DNA of 56,139 bases from an uncultured Prevotellaceae bacterium (GTDB lineage: Bacteria > Bacteroidota > Bacteroidia > Bacteroidales > Bacteroidaceae). The notes under the pieces are model-generated. The model had not been told where the DNA came from. It ran no database searches and was given only the letters and a program-made list of their open reading frames with translations. The DNA lies in the NCBI GenBank assembly GCA_946407895.1, contig CAMJQA010000017.1, forward strand, positions 1 through 56,139. The letters run 5' to 3'. Both the position numbers and the translations under genes were made by a program. Of the stretch, positions 6,808-16,001 are shown piece by piece; positions within the stretch are counted from its first letter, which is position 1; every line of letters begins with the position of its first letter.

Positions 6808-9321
6808 CTACCGGCCGAGCTTGTCCATCAGCACCCTCATCCAATAGCCGCCGATTACGCTGCGGGCCTTGAAGCGCACGCGCTGGGCAGTCTTCGTTTC
6901 GTGCCAGTCGCTGATGGGCACCCGGCTCTCCGTCTCGTTGATATAGTCGTACATGGGCAGCAGGAAGCGGCGGAAGGTGGCCGTGTCGGGGGCCATGGCC
7001 GCCGTCCACATCACCCAGTCGCTCTTCGTGAAGTCGGCTCGGCAGTCGAGCGGCAGGCCGTACTTGTTCTGCATCCTCAGGTAGTAGGCCAGCTCGCGCT
7101 CCATCACCTGGTCGGAGAAGAGCTTTGTGCCCCACATCTTGTCCCACACCATGTTGTACTTCTGGCTCCATGTGCTGTCGCGGTCGAAGGCCAGGCGGTA
7201 GTGGTCGCCCTCCAGGGCCTTCTCCTCCCATTCGCGGGCCATCCGTCGGGCCATGGCCTCGTACTCGGCAGCGCCCTGCTGGTCGCCCTTCATGGAGAGC
7301 AGCTTGCTGTAGGCCATGATGCCCAGCGTCGACTTCACCGATAGGTTGCAGTTGTGGGCCAGGTAGCCCGTGAAGTCATCGGTGCATAGCTGGTTGGCCG
7401 GGTCGAGCCCGTTCTGGGCCAGGTATCGCGCCCATGTGTCGAGCAGCCCCCAGTAGGGAGCCACGTATTCGGTGTTGCCGTCCATCTCGCAGAGCACGGC
7501 ACTGAGGATGAGCATGTTGCCGGCCTCCTCCACGGGCATGCCCTGGTCGCCCAGGAAGTTGCCGTTGGCCTGGGGGTAGCGCCCCAGGTCGTGCGAGGGA
7601 TATGGCCTGTTCCACTTGCCCGAGAGGCTGAAGTCGAAGATGCTCGTGAGCATGCCCTTCACCAGGTCGGGGTTGTAGAGCAGGAACAGGGGCACCGAGG
7701 GGTAGGTGACGTCAACCGTATTGACGCAGCCGTTCGAGTCGTTCTCCTTCGAGAACCAGAGCATGTTGCCCTTGTCGTCCTGGAAGAGCTTGTGGGCGGC
7801 CATCACCTGGCGGTACGATGCGCTCAGCACCTCGGCATACTCCCTGCCCCCCGAGGCCATGCCGTCCTCGTAGATGCGCTCGTCCGTCTGGCGGCAGCGC
7901 GCCATGACGTCGGCATAGCCGTCGCGCAGCCGGCCGAAGGCCCCGAGGATGGTAGTCCGCCCGTCGCGAGCCCAGTAGCCCCGGTAGTGGCGGTACATAT
8001 ACTCGATGTCGTCCACCTCGTCGTACCCCACCAGGGCAAAGCTGGCCCCGCTGGCCACGCGTCCGAAGTCGTGCACGTAGGCCAGGGTGGGCATGTCGCC
8101 CGGCTTGTGGGCGATGATGGTGGTGTCATTCTGCGGCAGGGCGCCCGTCTGGGCAAACACCGTCTCGGCCTGCGTGCCCGGCGTCACGGCCACCTCCCCG
8201 TTTATGGCCGGCAGGTAGAAGTAGCCCCAGTCGATGCAGATGTGGTCGGCCGCCTTGGCCAGCACGGGCTGCTCCAGCGAGCCCGTCCGCGCATACCGTA
8301 TCCCCTCGCCGCTGCCCGTCTCCGTAACGGTGGGCTGCACCTGGCGGTTGATGCCCTGCAGGGGGCTGGCCCCCAGGTAGAACTGCACGTCGTGCTCCGC
8401 CCCGTCGGTGGAGCGCACCTGGTACGACACGTAGTTCACCGGCGTGGAGAGCAGGTCGCAGTCCTCCATCACCATCGGGGCGGTGAAGACCACGTCCAGC
8501 TCCACCGGGCCGCAGGCGAAGGTGTAGTACGTGTTCGTGGCCAGCACGTCCACGCTCCGCTGCTCGGCCACCAGGGCATCGGCGCCCTTCGGCGACACGT
8601 CCTCGAACAGGCCGAAGTCAATGTACTGGCTGCCGCGCGTATTGTGGCAATGAGCCGCAATCACGTTCCGCCCCTCGTGCAGGAAAGCCTTCACCGAGTC
8701 GGTCAGCTGCAGCAGCACGTCGTCGCGCCAGGTGAATCCGGTGGACACAATCTCGTTGCCGTTCACGTAAATCTCCGTCACGTCATCATGCGAGAACTTC
8801 AGGTAGAGGTCGCCCTGCAGCTGCCCGGCCGTAAGGCTCACCGCGCGGCGGATGTAGATGTCGCCCGGCTCGCAGGACCACCGGGTGCCCACGTTGCTGT
8901 GGTCGGTAGAGCCGAAGGCGCCGCGCTCGAGCTTCCACCCCTGGTCATTGAAGTCCTCCTTCTGCCAGCCGGCCTGCAGGGTCAGGGAGGTCCGGGCCTC
9001 CCACCGCGCCTCGTCGGCCATGGGGGCAATCGTGTTCATCACATGCTTCTGCGGAGCGCCCATGAAGCGGTAGAGCTCTCCGTCAACGCGAAGCAGGCCG
9101 GTAAGCGGCTTCTCGTCCTCGGTCCAGTGGCGCGTGGTGCCCCCGGCCAGGTGGTCGGTCACCGACCAGATGGACAGGTACGGGTCGCTCACAATCAGGG
9201 GCACGGCAGGCAGCCTCAGGGCCGTAGTGGCATAGGGTATGAATGACTGGCCGCCCCTCTCCTGCCGGCAGCCCGACAGGAGAACTACAGCCAGCATCAG
9301 CAGATGGGATATTCCCTTCAT
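6808..9321 (-). CDS. GtaA-like (DUF4965/DUF5127/DUF1793) lipoprotein, copy B
   Basis: An 837-residue exported lipoprotein (lipobox VVLLSGC). The start (LPAVPLIVSDPYLSIWSVTDHL...TRHW) and the later FSKENDSNGCVNTVDVTYPSVP and CTDDFTGYLAHNCNLSVKS stretches match the family annotated as glutaminase A in fungi and widespread in Bacteroidetes: an N-terminal beta-sandwich region with a jelly-roll-like insert (about 110-220), then an (alpha/alpha) barrel (about 450-820). The glutaminase label comes from fungal relatives. The barrel fold and the DUF1680 neighbour make a carbohydrate-active role equally plausible. It is the last gene of a three-gene operon, 34 bases after its exactly equal-length paralogue. 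Confidence 0.8.
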   Translation of the reverse strand: MKGISHLLMLAVVLLSGCRQERGGQSFIPYATTALRLPAVPLIVSDPYLSIWSVTDHLAGGTTRHWTEDEKPLTGLLRVDGELYRFMGAPQKHVMNTIAPMADEARWEARTSLTLQAGWQKEDFNDQGWKLERGAFGSTDHSNVGTRWSCEPGDIYIRRAVSLTAGQLQGDLYLKFSHDDVTEIYVNGNEIVSTGFTWRDDVLLQLTDSVKAFLHEGRNVIAAHCHNTRGSQYIDFGLFEDVSPKGADALVAEQRSVDVLATNTYYTFACGPVELDVVFTAPMVMEDCDLLSTPVNYVSYQVRSTDGAEHDVQFYLGASPLQGINRQVQPTVTETGSGEGIRYARTGSLEQPVLAKAADHICIDWGYFYLPAINGEVAVTPGTQAETVFAQTGALPQNDTTIIAHKPGDMPTLAYVHDFGRVASGASFALVGYDEVDDIEYMYRHYRGYWARDGRTTILGAFGRLRDGYADVMARCRQTDERIYEDGMASGGREYAEVLSASYRQVMAAHKLFQDDKGNMLWFSKENDSNGCVNTVDVTYPSVPLFLLYNPDLVKGMLTSIFDFSLSGKWNRPYPSHDLGRYPQANGNFLGDQGMPVEEAGNMLILSAVLCEMDGNTEYVAPYWGLLDTWARYLAQNGLDPANQLCTDDFTGYLAHNCNLSVKSTLGIMAYSKLLSMKGDQQGAAEYEAMARRMAREWEEKALEGDHYRLAFDRDSTWSQKYNMVWDKMWGTKLFSDQVMERELAYYLRMQNKYGLPLDCRADFTKSDWVMWTAAMAPDTATFRRFLLPMYDYINETESRVPISDWHETKTAQRVRFKARSVIGGYWMRVLMDKLGR

Positions 9322-9355
9322 CGCAGTTCTGTGTTTAGCATTTGCAGGGAAAGGC

Positions 9356-11869
9356 TTACTTCTTCAGCTTGTCCACCAGTACGCGCATCCAGTAGCCGCC
9401 GATTACGCTGCGGGCCTTGAAGCCCACCATCTTGGCCGTCTTCGTGTCGCTCCAGTCGCTGATGGGCACGCGGCTCTCCGTCTCGTTGATGTAGGTATAT
9501 ACGGGGTGCACGAACTGCTGGAACGTATCCATGTCGGGGGCCATGCCGGCCGTCCACATAATCCAGTCGCTCTTCGTATAGTCGCGGCGGCAGTCCAGGG
9601 GCAGGCCGTACTTGTTCTGAACCTTCAGGTAATACTTTATCTCGCGGTCATACACCTCGTCCGAGAAGAGGTTCAGGCCCCACAGCTTGTCCCATATCAT
9701 ATTGTACTTCTGGCTCCAGGTATCCTCGCGGTCGAAGGCCAGGCGGTAGTGGTCGCCCTCCAGGGCCGTCTCCTCCCACTTCTTGGACATCGCCCTGGCC
9801 TTGCCCAGGTACTCGTCGGCCACGGCCGTCTCGCCCTTCATGCGGGCCATCTCTGCAAAGCCGGCCACGCCGCAGATAGCCTTCAGCGACAGGTTGCAGT
9901 TGTGAGCCCAGTGGCCGGCGAAGTCGTCGGTGCAGAGCTGGTTCTCGGGATCCTGTCCGTTCTCGGCCAGATAGTCGGCCCAAGTCTTCAGGATGTCCCA
10001 GTACTTGTCCACGTACTGCGTATTGCCGTCCAGCTTGCAGAGCATGGCAGCCAGGGTTATCATGTTTCCGGCCTCCTCCAGGGGCATGTCGCCGCCATAG
10101 ACCTGGCCGTTGGCCGTAGGATAGGTGCCCAGGTCGTGCGCGGCGAAAGGCTTCGTCCAACGGCCGGAGAGGCTGTAGTCGAAGATACTGGTCATCATGG
10201 CCTTCTGCAGCTCGGGGTTATAGATGAGGAACAGGGGCGCCTCGGGGTAGGTCAGGTCCACGGTATTCACGCATCCGTTCGAGTTATTCTCCTTCGAGAA
10301 CCACAGCAGGTTGCCCTCCTCGTCCTCAAAGAGCTTGTGGGCCGCCATCACATGGCGATAGGAGGCACTCAGGATCTCGGCATACTCTTTGCCGCCCGAG
10401 GCCATGCCGTCGTCGTAAATCATCTTGTCGAAGTCGCGGCAGCGCTGCATGATGCTTCCGTACTCGCTGTTCAGCCTGTTGAAGGCCTGGAAGATGCTCA
10501 CCTTGCCATCGTGAGCCCAGTAGCCCTTGTAGCGCTTGTACATATATTCTATATCCTGCACCTCGTCGTAGCCCACCAGCGCATAGCTGCTGCCCGTCTC
10601 TACCTGACCGAAATCATGTACGTAGGCCAGGGCGGGCATCTCGGCAGCCCTGCGGGCCACAACGCACTCACTCGTCTGGGGCAGGGCGCCCGTCTCGGCA
10701 AATGCCTTTTCTACGTCCACCGCACTTCCCAGTGCCACATTACCATTGATGGCAGGCAGGTAGAAGTAGCCCCAGTCGATGCAGATGCCGTCACCCTTGC
10801 GGGCCAGGATGGGCTGGTCGATGGTACCCGTACGTACGTAGCCGACGCCCTCCTGACTGCCCGTCACAGAGATAGTGGGCTGGCTCTCCGCATCCACGGC
10901 CAGCAGGGGACTGCCGCTCAGATAGACCTGCACGTCGTGCTTCTGTCCGTCGGTACTGCGAACCTGGTACGAGATATAGTTGATGGGGGTGGAGATCAGG
11001 TCGTAGTCGTCAATCAGCATGGGAGCCGTAAAGACCACGTCCAGTTCCACCGGACCGCAGGCAAAGGTATAATAGGTATTCGTAGCCAGCACATCCACGC
11101 TCTTCTGCTCAGCCACCTGGGCCGTCACGCCTTCGGGGCGTATGTTGCGGAAGAGACCGAAGTCGGCGTATGCACCGCCCGTCGTATTATGGCAGTGGGC
11201 CGCTATGACGTTGCATCCCTCGTGGAAGAGTGCCTTCAGCGAGTCGGTGACATGCAGCACCACGTTGTCCACCCATGTCTCGCCGGTCGTAGCCACCTGC
11301 GTGCCGTTCACATAGAGTTCGAATACGTCATCGTGCGAATACTTCAGGTAGAGGTCCTCCTTCAGCTGCTCGGCAGTCAGGTCCACCTCGCGACGGATAT
11401 AGATGTCACTGCCCTCGCGCTGCCACCGGCTGCTGATGTTGTCCAGGCCCTGGGAGCCCCAGGCAGCCTTCTCGGCATGCCACTCGGCAGCATTGAAATT
11501 CTCGGCCTGCCACCCATCGCGCTGTACCTCGCGGGAGACCATGCCCTCCCAACGTTCCTCATCAGCCATAGGAGCGATGGCGCTCAGGATATACTCCTGC
11601 TGGGCACCCAGGAAACGGTAAACCTGTCCATCCACACGGAGCATACCCAGCAGGGGCATCTCCTTGTCGGTCCAGTGACGTGTCGTACCATCGGTCAGCT
11701 TGTCGTAGGGCGACCATACGGAGAAATAGGGGTCATTGACTACCAATGGCACAGAGGGCAGACGAAGGTCTGTACTGGCGTATGGTTCGAAGACGCCTTC
11801 GGTCTTCTGCTGTTGGCAACCAGCCATCACTATTGCGGCCAGAAGCAGGGCTAAGAAACTCTTTTTCAT
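9356..11869 (-). CDS. GtaA-like (DUF4965/DUF5127/DUF1793) lipoprotein, copy A
   Basis: An 837-residue lipoprotein (lipobox IVMAGC), colinear with copy B throughout. Shared blocks include LPSVPLVVNDPYFSVWSPYDKL, YFYLPAINGNVA, ASGGKEYAEILSASYRHVMAAHKL, FSKENNSNGCVNTVDLTYPEAP, CTDDFAGHWAHNCNLSLKA and VIGGYWMRVLVDKL. The two arose by tandem duplication and have since diverged; equal length suggests both remain under selection. Domain order is as in copy B. It lies 55 bases downstream of the DUF1680 gene and is probably on the same transcript. Predicted periplasmic or outer-membrane hydrolase; amidase versus glycosidase cannot be settled from sequence alone. Confidence 0.8.
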   Translation of the reverse strand: MKKSFLALLLAAIVMAGCQQQKTEGVFEPYASTDLRLPSVPLVVNDPYFSVWSPYDKLTDGTTRHWTDKEMPLLGMLRVDGQVYRFLGAQQEYILSAIAPMADEERWEGMVSREVQRDGWQAENFNAAEWHAEKAAWGSQGLDNISSRWQREGSDIYIRREVDLTAEQLKEDLYLKYSHDDVFELYVNGTQVATTGETWVDNVVLHVTDSLKALFHEGCNVIAAHCHNTTGGAYADFGLFRNIRPEGVTAQVAEQKSVDVLATNTYYTFACGPVELDVVFTAPMLIDDYDLISTPINYISYQVRSTDGQKHDVQVYLSGSPLLAVDAESQPTISVTGSQEGVGYVRTGTIDQPILARKGDGICIDWGYFYLPAINGNVALGSAVDVEKAFAETGALPQTSECVVARRAAEMPALAYVHDFGQVETGSSYALVGYDEVQDIEYMYKRYKGYWAHDGKVSIFQAFNRLNSEYGSIMQRCRDFDKMIYDDGMASGGKEYAEILSASYRHVMAAHKLFEDEEGNLLWFSKENNSNGCVNTVDLTYPEAPLFLIYNPELQKAMMTSIFDYSLSGRWTKPFAAHDLGTYPTANGQVYGGDMPLEEAGNMITLAAMLCKLDGNTQYVDKYWDILKTWADYLAENGQDPENQLCTDDFAGHWAHNCNLSLKAICGVAGFAEMARMKGETAVADEYLGKARAMSKKWEETALEGDHYRLAFDREDTWSQKYNMIWDKLWGLNLFSDEVYDREIKYYLKVQNKYGLPLDCRRDYTKSDWIMWTAGMAPDMDTFQQFVHPVYTYINETESRVPISDWSDTKTAKMVGFKARSVIGGYWMRVLVDKLKK

Positions 11870-11924
11870 TTACGCTTAATTTATTGATGTTTTTATTCTT
11901 ATCATCGAGAATAATATTCCTCCC

Positions 11925-13952
11925 TCACGGTCTTTCTACCGGCGGGAAGGCACTGATACGCAGGCGGGCTGCTCCCATGGGCACCAGCGTGATATCCTCC
12001 AGGTCGCCACGCGGAGCATTGCCGTCGGGCAGTATCTGGCACAGCCCCGTCTCGTCCTGTCCCCAAGACGGAATCCGGGCACCCCGCGCCTTCACGCGCA
12101 GGGGCACATCCTGCAGGTTGAAGGGATAGTCGTTCTCGGGCCAGTCGCCCCACTCCACGGCCATGCTTTCCAGGCAGGGCAGCAGTCCGTAGTTCCACGG
12201 GCTGTCGGCATATATCTCGTACGAAGGCCACTGCTCGGCATTGGCCGTAGCCTGCCAGTGGGAGTCACCGATGGCCGTAGCCTTGGAGTCCATCTTCACA
12301 TAGCGCTCCTTGATGAGCAGGCTCATGGTCAGCGGCCCATAGTTCACGCTTACACTGTTCTGGTTCAGGGCCCATCTGCGCATTGTCAGGCGCATGGGGA
12401 AATGTATCTTCACCTGGTCGCCATTCTTCCACTCACGCTCTATGCGCAGCAGGCCTGTACGGACCTCGCCTTTCACTGTCTTGCCGTTCACCGTCACGTG
12501 TGCCGCCTGTGTCCAGGTGGGTATGCGCAGGTAGAGGGGGAAGTTCACCGTCTTGCCCTTCTTCAGCCCGCCTACCGTCAGGGTCACGTCCGGCTCAAAG
12601 GGGTAGTGCGTCTGTTCGTCCAGCACTACCGTCTCGCCGTTGGCCACCTTCAGCGTGGCCTGGCAGTCGCCATAGATATGCAGGGCAGCCCCGCCATCGG
12701 CACTGGCCAGCACCAGGTTCTGGGCATAATAGGGCCATCCCATGCCGTGATTATGCTGGCAGCAACGGCTGCTGAACGGATTCATCATCAGGAAGGGGCC
12801 TCCGTTCTGCACCCCGGGGGAATGATTCTTGCTGTCAGACTGCACCATATTCGGACAGGTCAGGTAGCGCAGAGCCCTCATATCCTCGGTGTAGGCAGCC
12901 GGCAGGCTATTGAAGGTCACGTCCTCCAGGTTCTCCATCCATAGCAGGTCGCCAGTCTGTGCCATCAGTATCTCGTCCGACAGCATCTGCTCCACGAACC
13001 CGCATGTCTCGGTTCCCTGTCGCGGATCGACATACCCGTTACGGCAGTTCTCGTCACTGCCGAACATACCACCAGGCACCTGACCGAATATGCGCCGTAT
13101 CAGGTGGAAGTTATCATACGTTGCCTTCAGGGTCTTGGGATCCTTGCTTATCAGATAATATTCAGCTGGTTCGCGGAAACACTCGGCCACGTTCACGTTG
13201 TGCCAGTTGGGCAGATTGCTTTCCTGCATCCAGTTGGCCGTGCAGCGATGAATCTTCTTGGCCAGGTCCAGAAGGAAAGCCTCGCCCGTACGGTTGTAGA
13301 GCCAGATAACGCTCAGCAGGTTGTCGCCGCCGCGCGAGTTCTCCCAGTAGTCGCGCAGGAATTTCTCCTCGGGATAGGCCAACTGCCAGCGGTAATAGGC
13401 CGTCAGGACCTTAATCACCCGTTCGTCGCCCGAATATTCATAGTAATCCTGCAGAATCTGCAGGGCCAACATATTGGCCCACAACTCACGCCGTCCGTCA
13501 TGTTCATTCACCGGCCCCAGAAAACCGTCCTCGGTGCTGCTGGCCAGGATGGCCTCTATCCAGAAGCGTGCCTCGTCCAACATTGCCTTGTCCTTCAGCA
13601 CATAGGCCAGGTTGCTGTAGCCTCGCAGCCAATAGGGAACCTCCTCCCATCCGTGCGATCCTCCCTTTTCTATCCAGGCATTGCCCTTCTTGTCCAACCA
13701 GTCACTTATCTCCACCAGATGACCGTTCAGCCCGTTCTGCTGGCGCAGCAGCATGCTACGTATCCATCCTCGTGCCTGGATGGAGCCTGGCGGCAACTTA
13801 ATGAAAGGGTTTGCAGGCAGCGGGGCCCGGTTATTGACATAGTTTTGCTGAGCATCCTTTATCTCACTGGGCAAAACCATCTTTGCAGACTGCGCCACTG
13901 CAGCCACACCTCCTATTGAGAAAAAGAGAGAAACCAAAAGCTTTTTCATCAC
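11925..13952 (-). CDS. DUF1680 family glycoside hydrolase (GH127/GH146-like)
   Basis: A 675-residue protein with a cleavable signal peptide (MMKKLLVSLFFSIGGVAAVAQ). Family features: GSIQARGWI near 58, GHLVEISDWLD, the ETCGFVEQML stretch near the active site, and the paired cysteines of SSRCCQHNHGMGW, which in characterised GH127 enzymes supply the nucleophile and zinc ligands. A beta-sandwich C-terminal domain follows the (alpha/alpha)6 barrel. Characterised relatives cleave beta-L-arabinofuranosyl linkages of plant glycans, but DUF1680 includes untested branches, so the linkage is uncertain. It is first in the operon with the two GtaA-like genes and has a textbook promoter upstream. Confidence 0.85.
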   Translation of the reverse strand: MMKKLLVSLFFSIGGVAAVAQSAKMVLPSEIKDAQQNYVNNRAPLPANPFIKLPPGSIQARGWIRSMLLRQQNGLNGHLVEISDWLDKKGNAWIEKGGSHGWEEVPYWLRGYSNLAYVLKDKAMLDEARFWIEAILASSTEDGFLGPVNEHDGRRELWANMLALQILQDYYEYSGDERVIKVLTAYYRWQLAYPEEKFLRDYWENSRGGDNLLSVIWLYNRTGEAFLLDLAKKIHRCTANWMQESNLPNWHNVNVAECFREPAEYYLISKDPKTLKATYDNFHLIRRIFGQVPGGMFGSDENCRNGYVDPRQGTETCGFVEQMLSDEILMAQTGDLLWMENLEDVTFNSLPAAYTEDMRALRYLTCPNMVQSDSKNHSPGVQNGGPFLMMNPFSSRCCQHNHGMGWPYYAQNLVLASADGGAALHIYGDCQATLKVANGETVVLDEQTHYPFEPDVTLTVGGLKKGKTVNFPLYLRIPTWTQAAHVTVNGKTVKGEVRTGLLRIEREWKNGDQVKIHFPMRLTMRRWALNQNSVSVNYGPLTMSLLIKERYVKMDSKATAIGDSHWQATANAEQWPSYEIYADSPWNYGLLPCLESMAVEWGDWPENDYPFNLQDVPLRVKARGARIPSWGQDETGLCQILPDGNAPRGDLEDITLVPMGAARLRISAFPPVERP

Positions 13953-13993
13953 TTCAATACGATTTTATACTATGATTTATATTTATCTGGGGA

Positions 13994-14024
13994 CAAAAAT
14001 ACGAAGAAATAAAGAAACCACAAA
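13994..14024 (-). promoter_or_regulatory. Promoter of the DUF1680 / GtaA-like operon
   Basis: TTTG (14024-14021), exactly 19 bases, TATTTTTG (14001-13994), 42 bases before the ATG. Close to the ideal Bacteroidetes promoter. Confidence 0.8.
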
Positions 14025-14044
14025 ATAAAAAGGTGGATTTATTT

Positions 14045-15202
14045 TCACTGGCGTGCGAGAGCCCTGTCACACAGCAGCTGTACCATCTGGCGCGCAGCAT
14101 TCTGCGGAGCTCCGGGTTTGCCCAGACGGAGAGCCATTTCCTCGTAACCTTCAAGCTGTGCTTTACGGGCTGCTCCGCCGGGCAGGATAGTGGACAGATG
14201 GTAGCGCAAGTTGGCTGGTGTCATCCCATCAGCCACCAGTTCGGGAACCACCTCACGGTCAGCCACCAGATTAACTAATGAGATATACGGAATCTTCAAG
14301 ATCAAGCGACGACCCAGCGATGCAAGGCGGCCGGCCTTCATATAATAACACACCACCTGTGGCACTCGGAAAAGAGCTGCCTCCAGCGTAGCAGTTCCGC
14401 TGGTTACGAGCGCAGCACAGCTATGCTGCAACAGCGGGTAAGTCTGATTCCACAGAATACTTATCCGCTGGTTTGCTGTCCATTGGTGATAATAGTCAGA
14501 ATCGATTCCCGGTGCTCCTGCAATAATGAACTGGTACTGATCGGCCCAGGGACGAATAGCTTCCATCATTCGAGGGAGGTTATCGCTTATTTCCTGTCGC
14601 CGGCTCCCAGCCATCAAGGTAATAACAGGACGTTCATCAAGCCCGTTGCTGCAACGGAAGTTTTCAACGTCAGCTGGGTGCTGGCTTTGATATTCGCTTA
14701 CCTCATCCACCGTAGGATTACCCACATAGTGAATGGGGTAATGATGCTTGCCCTCGAAGAACTCCACCTCGAAGGGTAGGATACTGAAGAGTTCATCTAT
14801 ATTGCGTCGGATGCTACGGATGCGATACTCCTTCCATGCCCAAATTTTGGGAGAGATATAATAGAAGACCGGAATCCTGGAATGCTCCTTCAAATAGGCC
14901 GCGACCTTTAGGTTGAAGCCCGGATAGTCAACCAGGATAACCACATCAGGCTGCCACTGCAGGATGTCACGCTGGCATTGGCGCATACCTCGCAAAATGG
15001 CAGATAGATGCAACAGGACTGGAATAAAGCCCATGTATGCCAACTCACGATAATGGCATACCAAAGTGCCGCCCTGCGCCTGCATCAAGTCACCGCCGTA
15101 ATAGCGGAACTCAGCCTGCGTGTCTTCTGTTTTCAGTGCTGCCATCAAGTGACTGGCATGCAAATCACCACTGGCTTCACCGGCAATAAGATAATACTTC
15201 AT
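14045..15202 (-). CDS. lpxB: Lipid-A-disaccharide synthase
   Basis: A 385-residue GT19 glycosyltransferase, normal family length. The N-terminus MKYYLIAGEASGDLHASHLM is the family signature. GSRRQEI lies near 200, and a later VTSGTATLEAALF stretch belongs to the nucleotide-sugar binding half. It condenses UDP-2,3-diacylglucosamine with lipid X to form the lipid A disaccharide on the cytoplasmic face of the inner membrane. It overlaps the preceding SIMPL gene by four bases (ATGA, 15199-15202), so the two are translationally coupled. Confidence 0.97.
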   Translation of the reverse strand: MKYYLIAGEASGDLHASHLMAALKTEDTQAEFRYYGGDLMQAQGGTLVCHYRELAYMGFIPVLLHLSAILRGMRQCQRDILQWQPDVVILVDYPGFNLKVAAYLKEHSRIPVFYYISPKIWAWKEYRIRSIRRNIDELFSILPFEVEFFEGKHHYPIHYVGNPTVDEVSEYQSQHPADVENFRCSNGLDERPVITLMAGSRRQEISDNLPRMMEAIRPWADQYQFIIAGAPGIDSDYYHQWTANQRISILWNQTYPLLQHSCAALVTSGTATLEAALFRVPQVVCYYMKAGRLASLGRRLILKIPYISLVNLVADREVVPELVADGMTPANLRYHLSTILPGGAARKAQLEGYEEMALRLGKPGAPQNAARQMVQLLCDRALARQ

Positions 15203-15900
15203 TTCAGGCCATACTGGATGGTATTGACTACGCGTATGTGCTTGATATAAGGAGTAGTGGCATCACGATCTTCGATGGAGAACTGCCCTTGACTGGCAGA
15301 ACGAATCTTACCAAGCTTGCAGTCTGAGTCAACAGCGAACTTCTCGGCTGTCAGGCGGGCATTGTGCGTAGCCTCTTCTACCATTTCGGGCTTAACCTCG
15401 TTCAGACCTGTAAATTCATACGTGACGGGATTTGCATCATATTCAGGTGTCACCAGGGCAATACCCTCCTTCATAAGGTCGGCCTGACGGCTGATAAGCT
15501 GACGGACCTTGTCCACATTCGTGGAAGTTACGGTAATAACACTTTTTGCCTTATACCTATAGTTCATAATCTCGTTCCCATAATTATCTGCCTGACGGTC
15601 AGAAATGGTAGGCGGGTTCACACTGATTTCCTCATCAGAAATACCTCCGGACTTCAGGAATGACAGCACCTTTTGATTCTTTTCCTCCAACATACGATAC
15701 ATCTGTACGGGGTCATTGCCCAGTTCCTTATATACCAGTGGCCAGGTAACCTTATTGGCGGGCACATCACGCTCGCTCAATCCCTTAACCGTCACACTGC
15801 GGTCTTGCGCCTTAAAATCACGAATACCATCCGCCACCTCGTATCCCAAAGCAGCCATACCAAGTGCCAGGATAACGGCACCATAAATTATCTTTTTCAT
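15199..15900 (-). CDS. SIMPL (DUF541) domain protein
   Basis: A 233-residue protein with an N-terminal hydrophobic anchor or signal (IIYGAVILALGMAALGYEVA). The SIMPL domain then starts with RSVTVKGLSERDVPANKV, a phrase typical of the family. It lies in the periplasm, either anchored or free. SIMPL proteins are linked to oxidative-stress protection and envelope homeostasis elsewhere; the molecular role is unclear. Coupling to lpxB by an ATGA overlap suggests an envelope function. Confidence 0.88.
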   Translation of the reverse strand: MKKIIYGAVILALGMAALGYEVADGIRDFKAQDRSVTVKGLSERDVPANKVTWPLVYKELGNDPVQMYRMLEEKNQKVLSFLKSGGISDEEISVNPPTISDRQADNYGNEIMNYRYKAKSVITVTSTNVDKVRQLISRQADLMKEGIALVTPEYDANPVTYEFTGLNEVKPEMVEEATHNARLTAEKFAVDSDCKLGKIRSASQGQFSIEDRDATTPYIKHIRVVNTIQYGLK

Positions 15901-15943
15901 TTACTTCAACGATTTAAGAGGTTAAATACACAAGGGAATTAAA

Positions 15944-15987
15944 GGAATTAAGAGGTTTAAACCCCTTGGGAATAAACCTCTAATTCC
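15944..15987 (-). terminator. Terminator hairpin after the DUF349 gene
   Basis: GGAATTAAGAGGTTTA (15944-15959) pairs with TAAACCTCTAATTCC (15973-15987) with one bulge. It lies 15 bases past the DUF349 stop on the minus strand and before the SIMPL gene. Confidence 0.65.
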
Positions 15988-16001
15988 AATTCTATAAGTC
16001 C

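Noticed and set aside
7591..9246. 551-codon plus-strand frame
   Set aside because: Antisense of GtaA-like copy B.
9239..11854. 871-codon plus-strand frame
   Set aside because: It lies wholly opposite the GtaA-like copy A and the end of copy B, which have clear family matches and lipoboxes. GC-rich third positions keep the opposite frame open.
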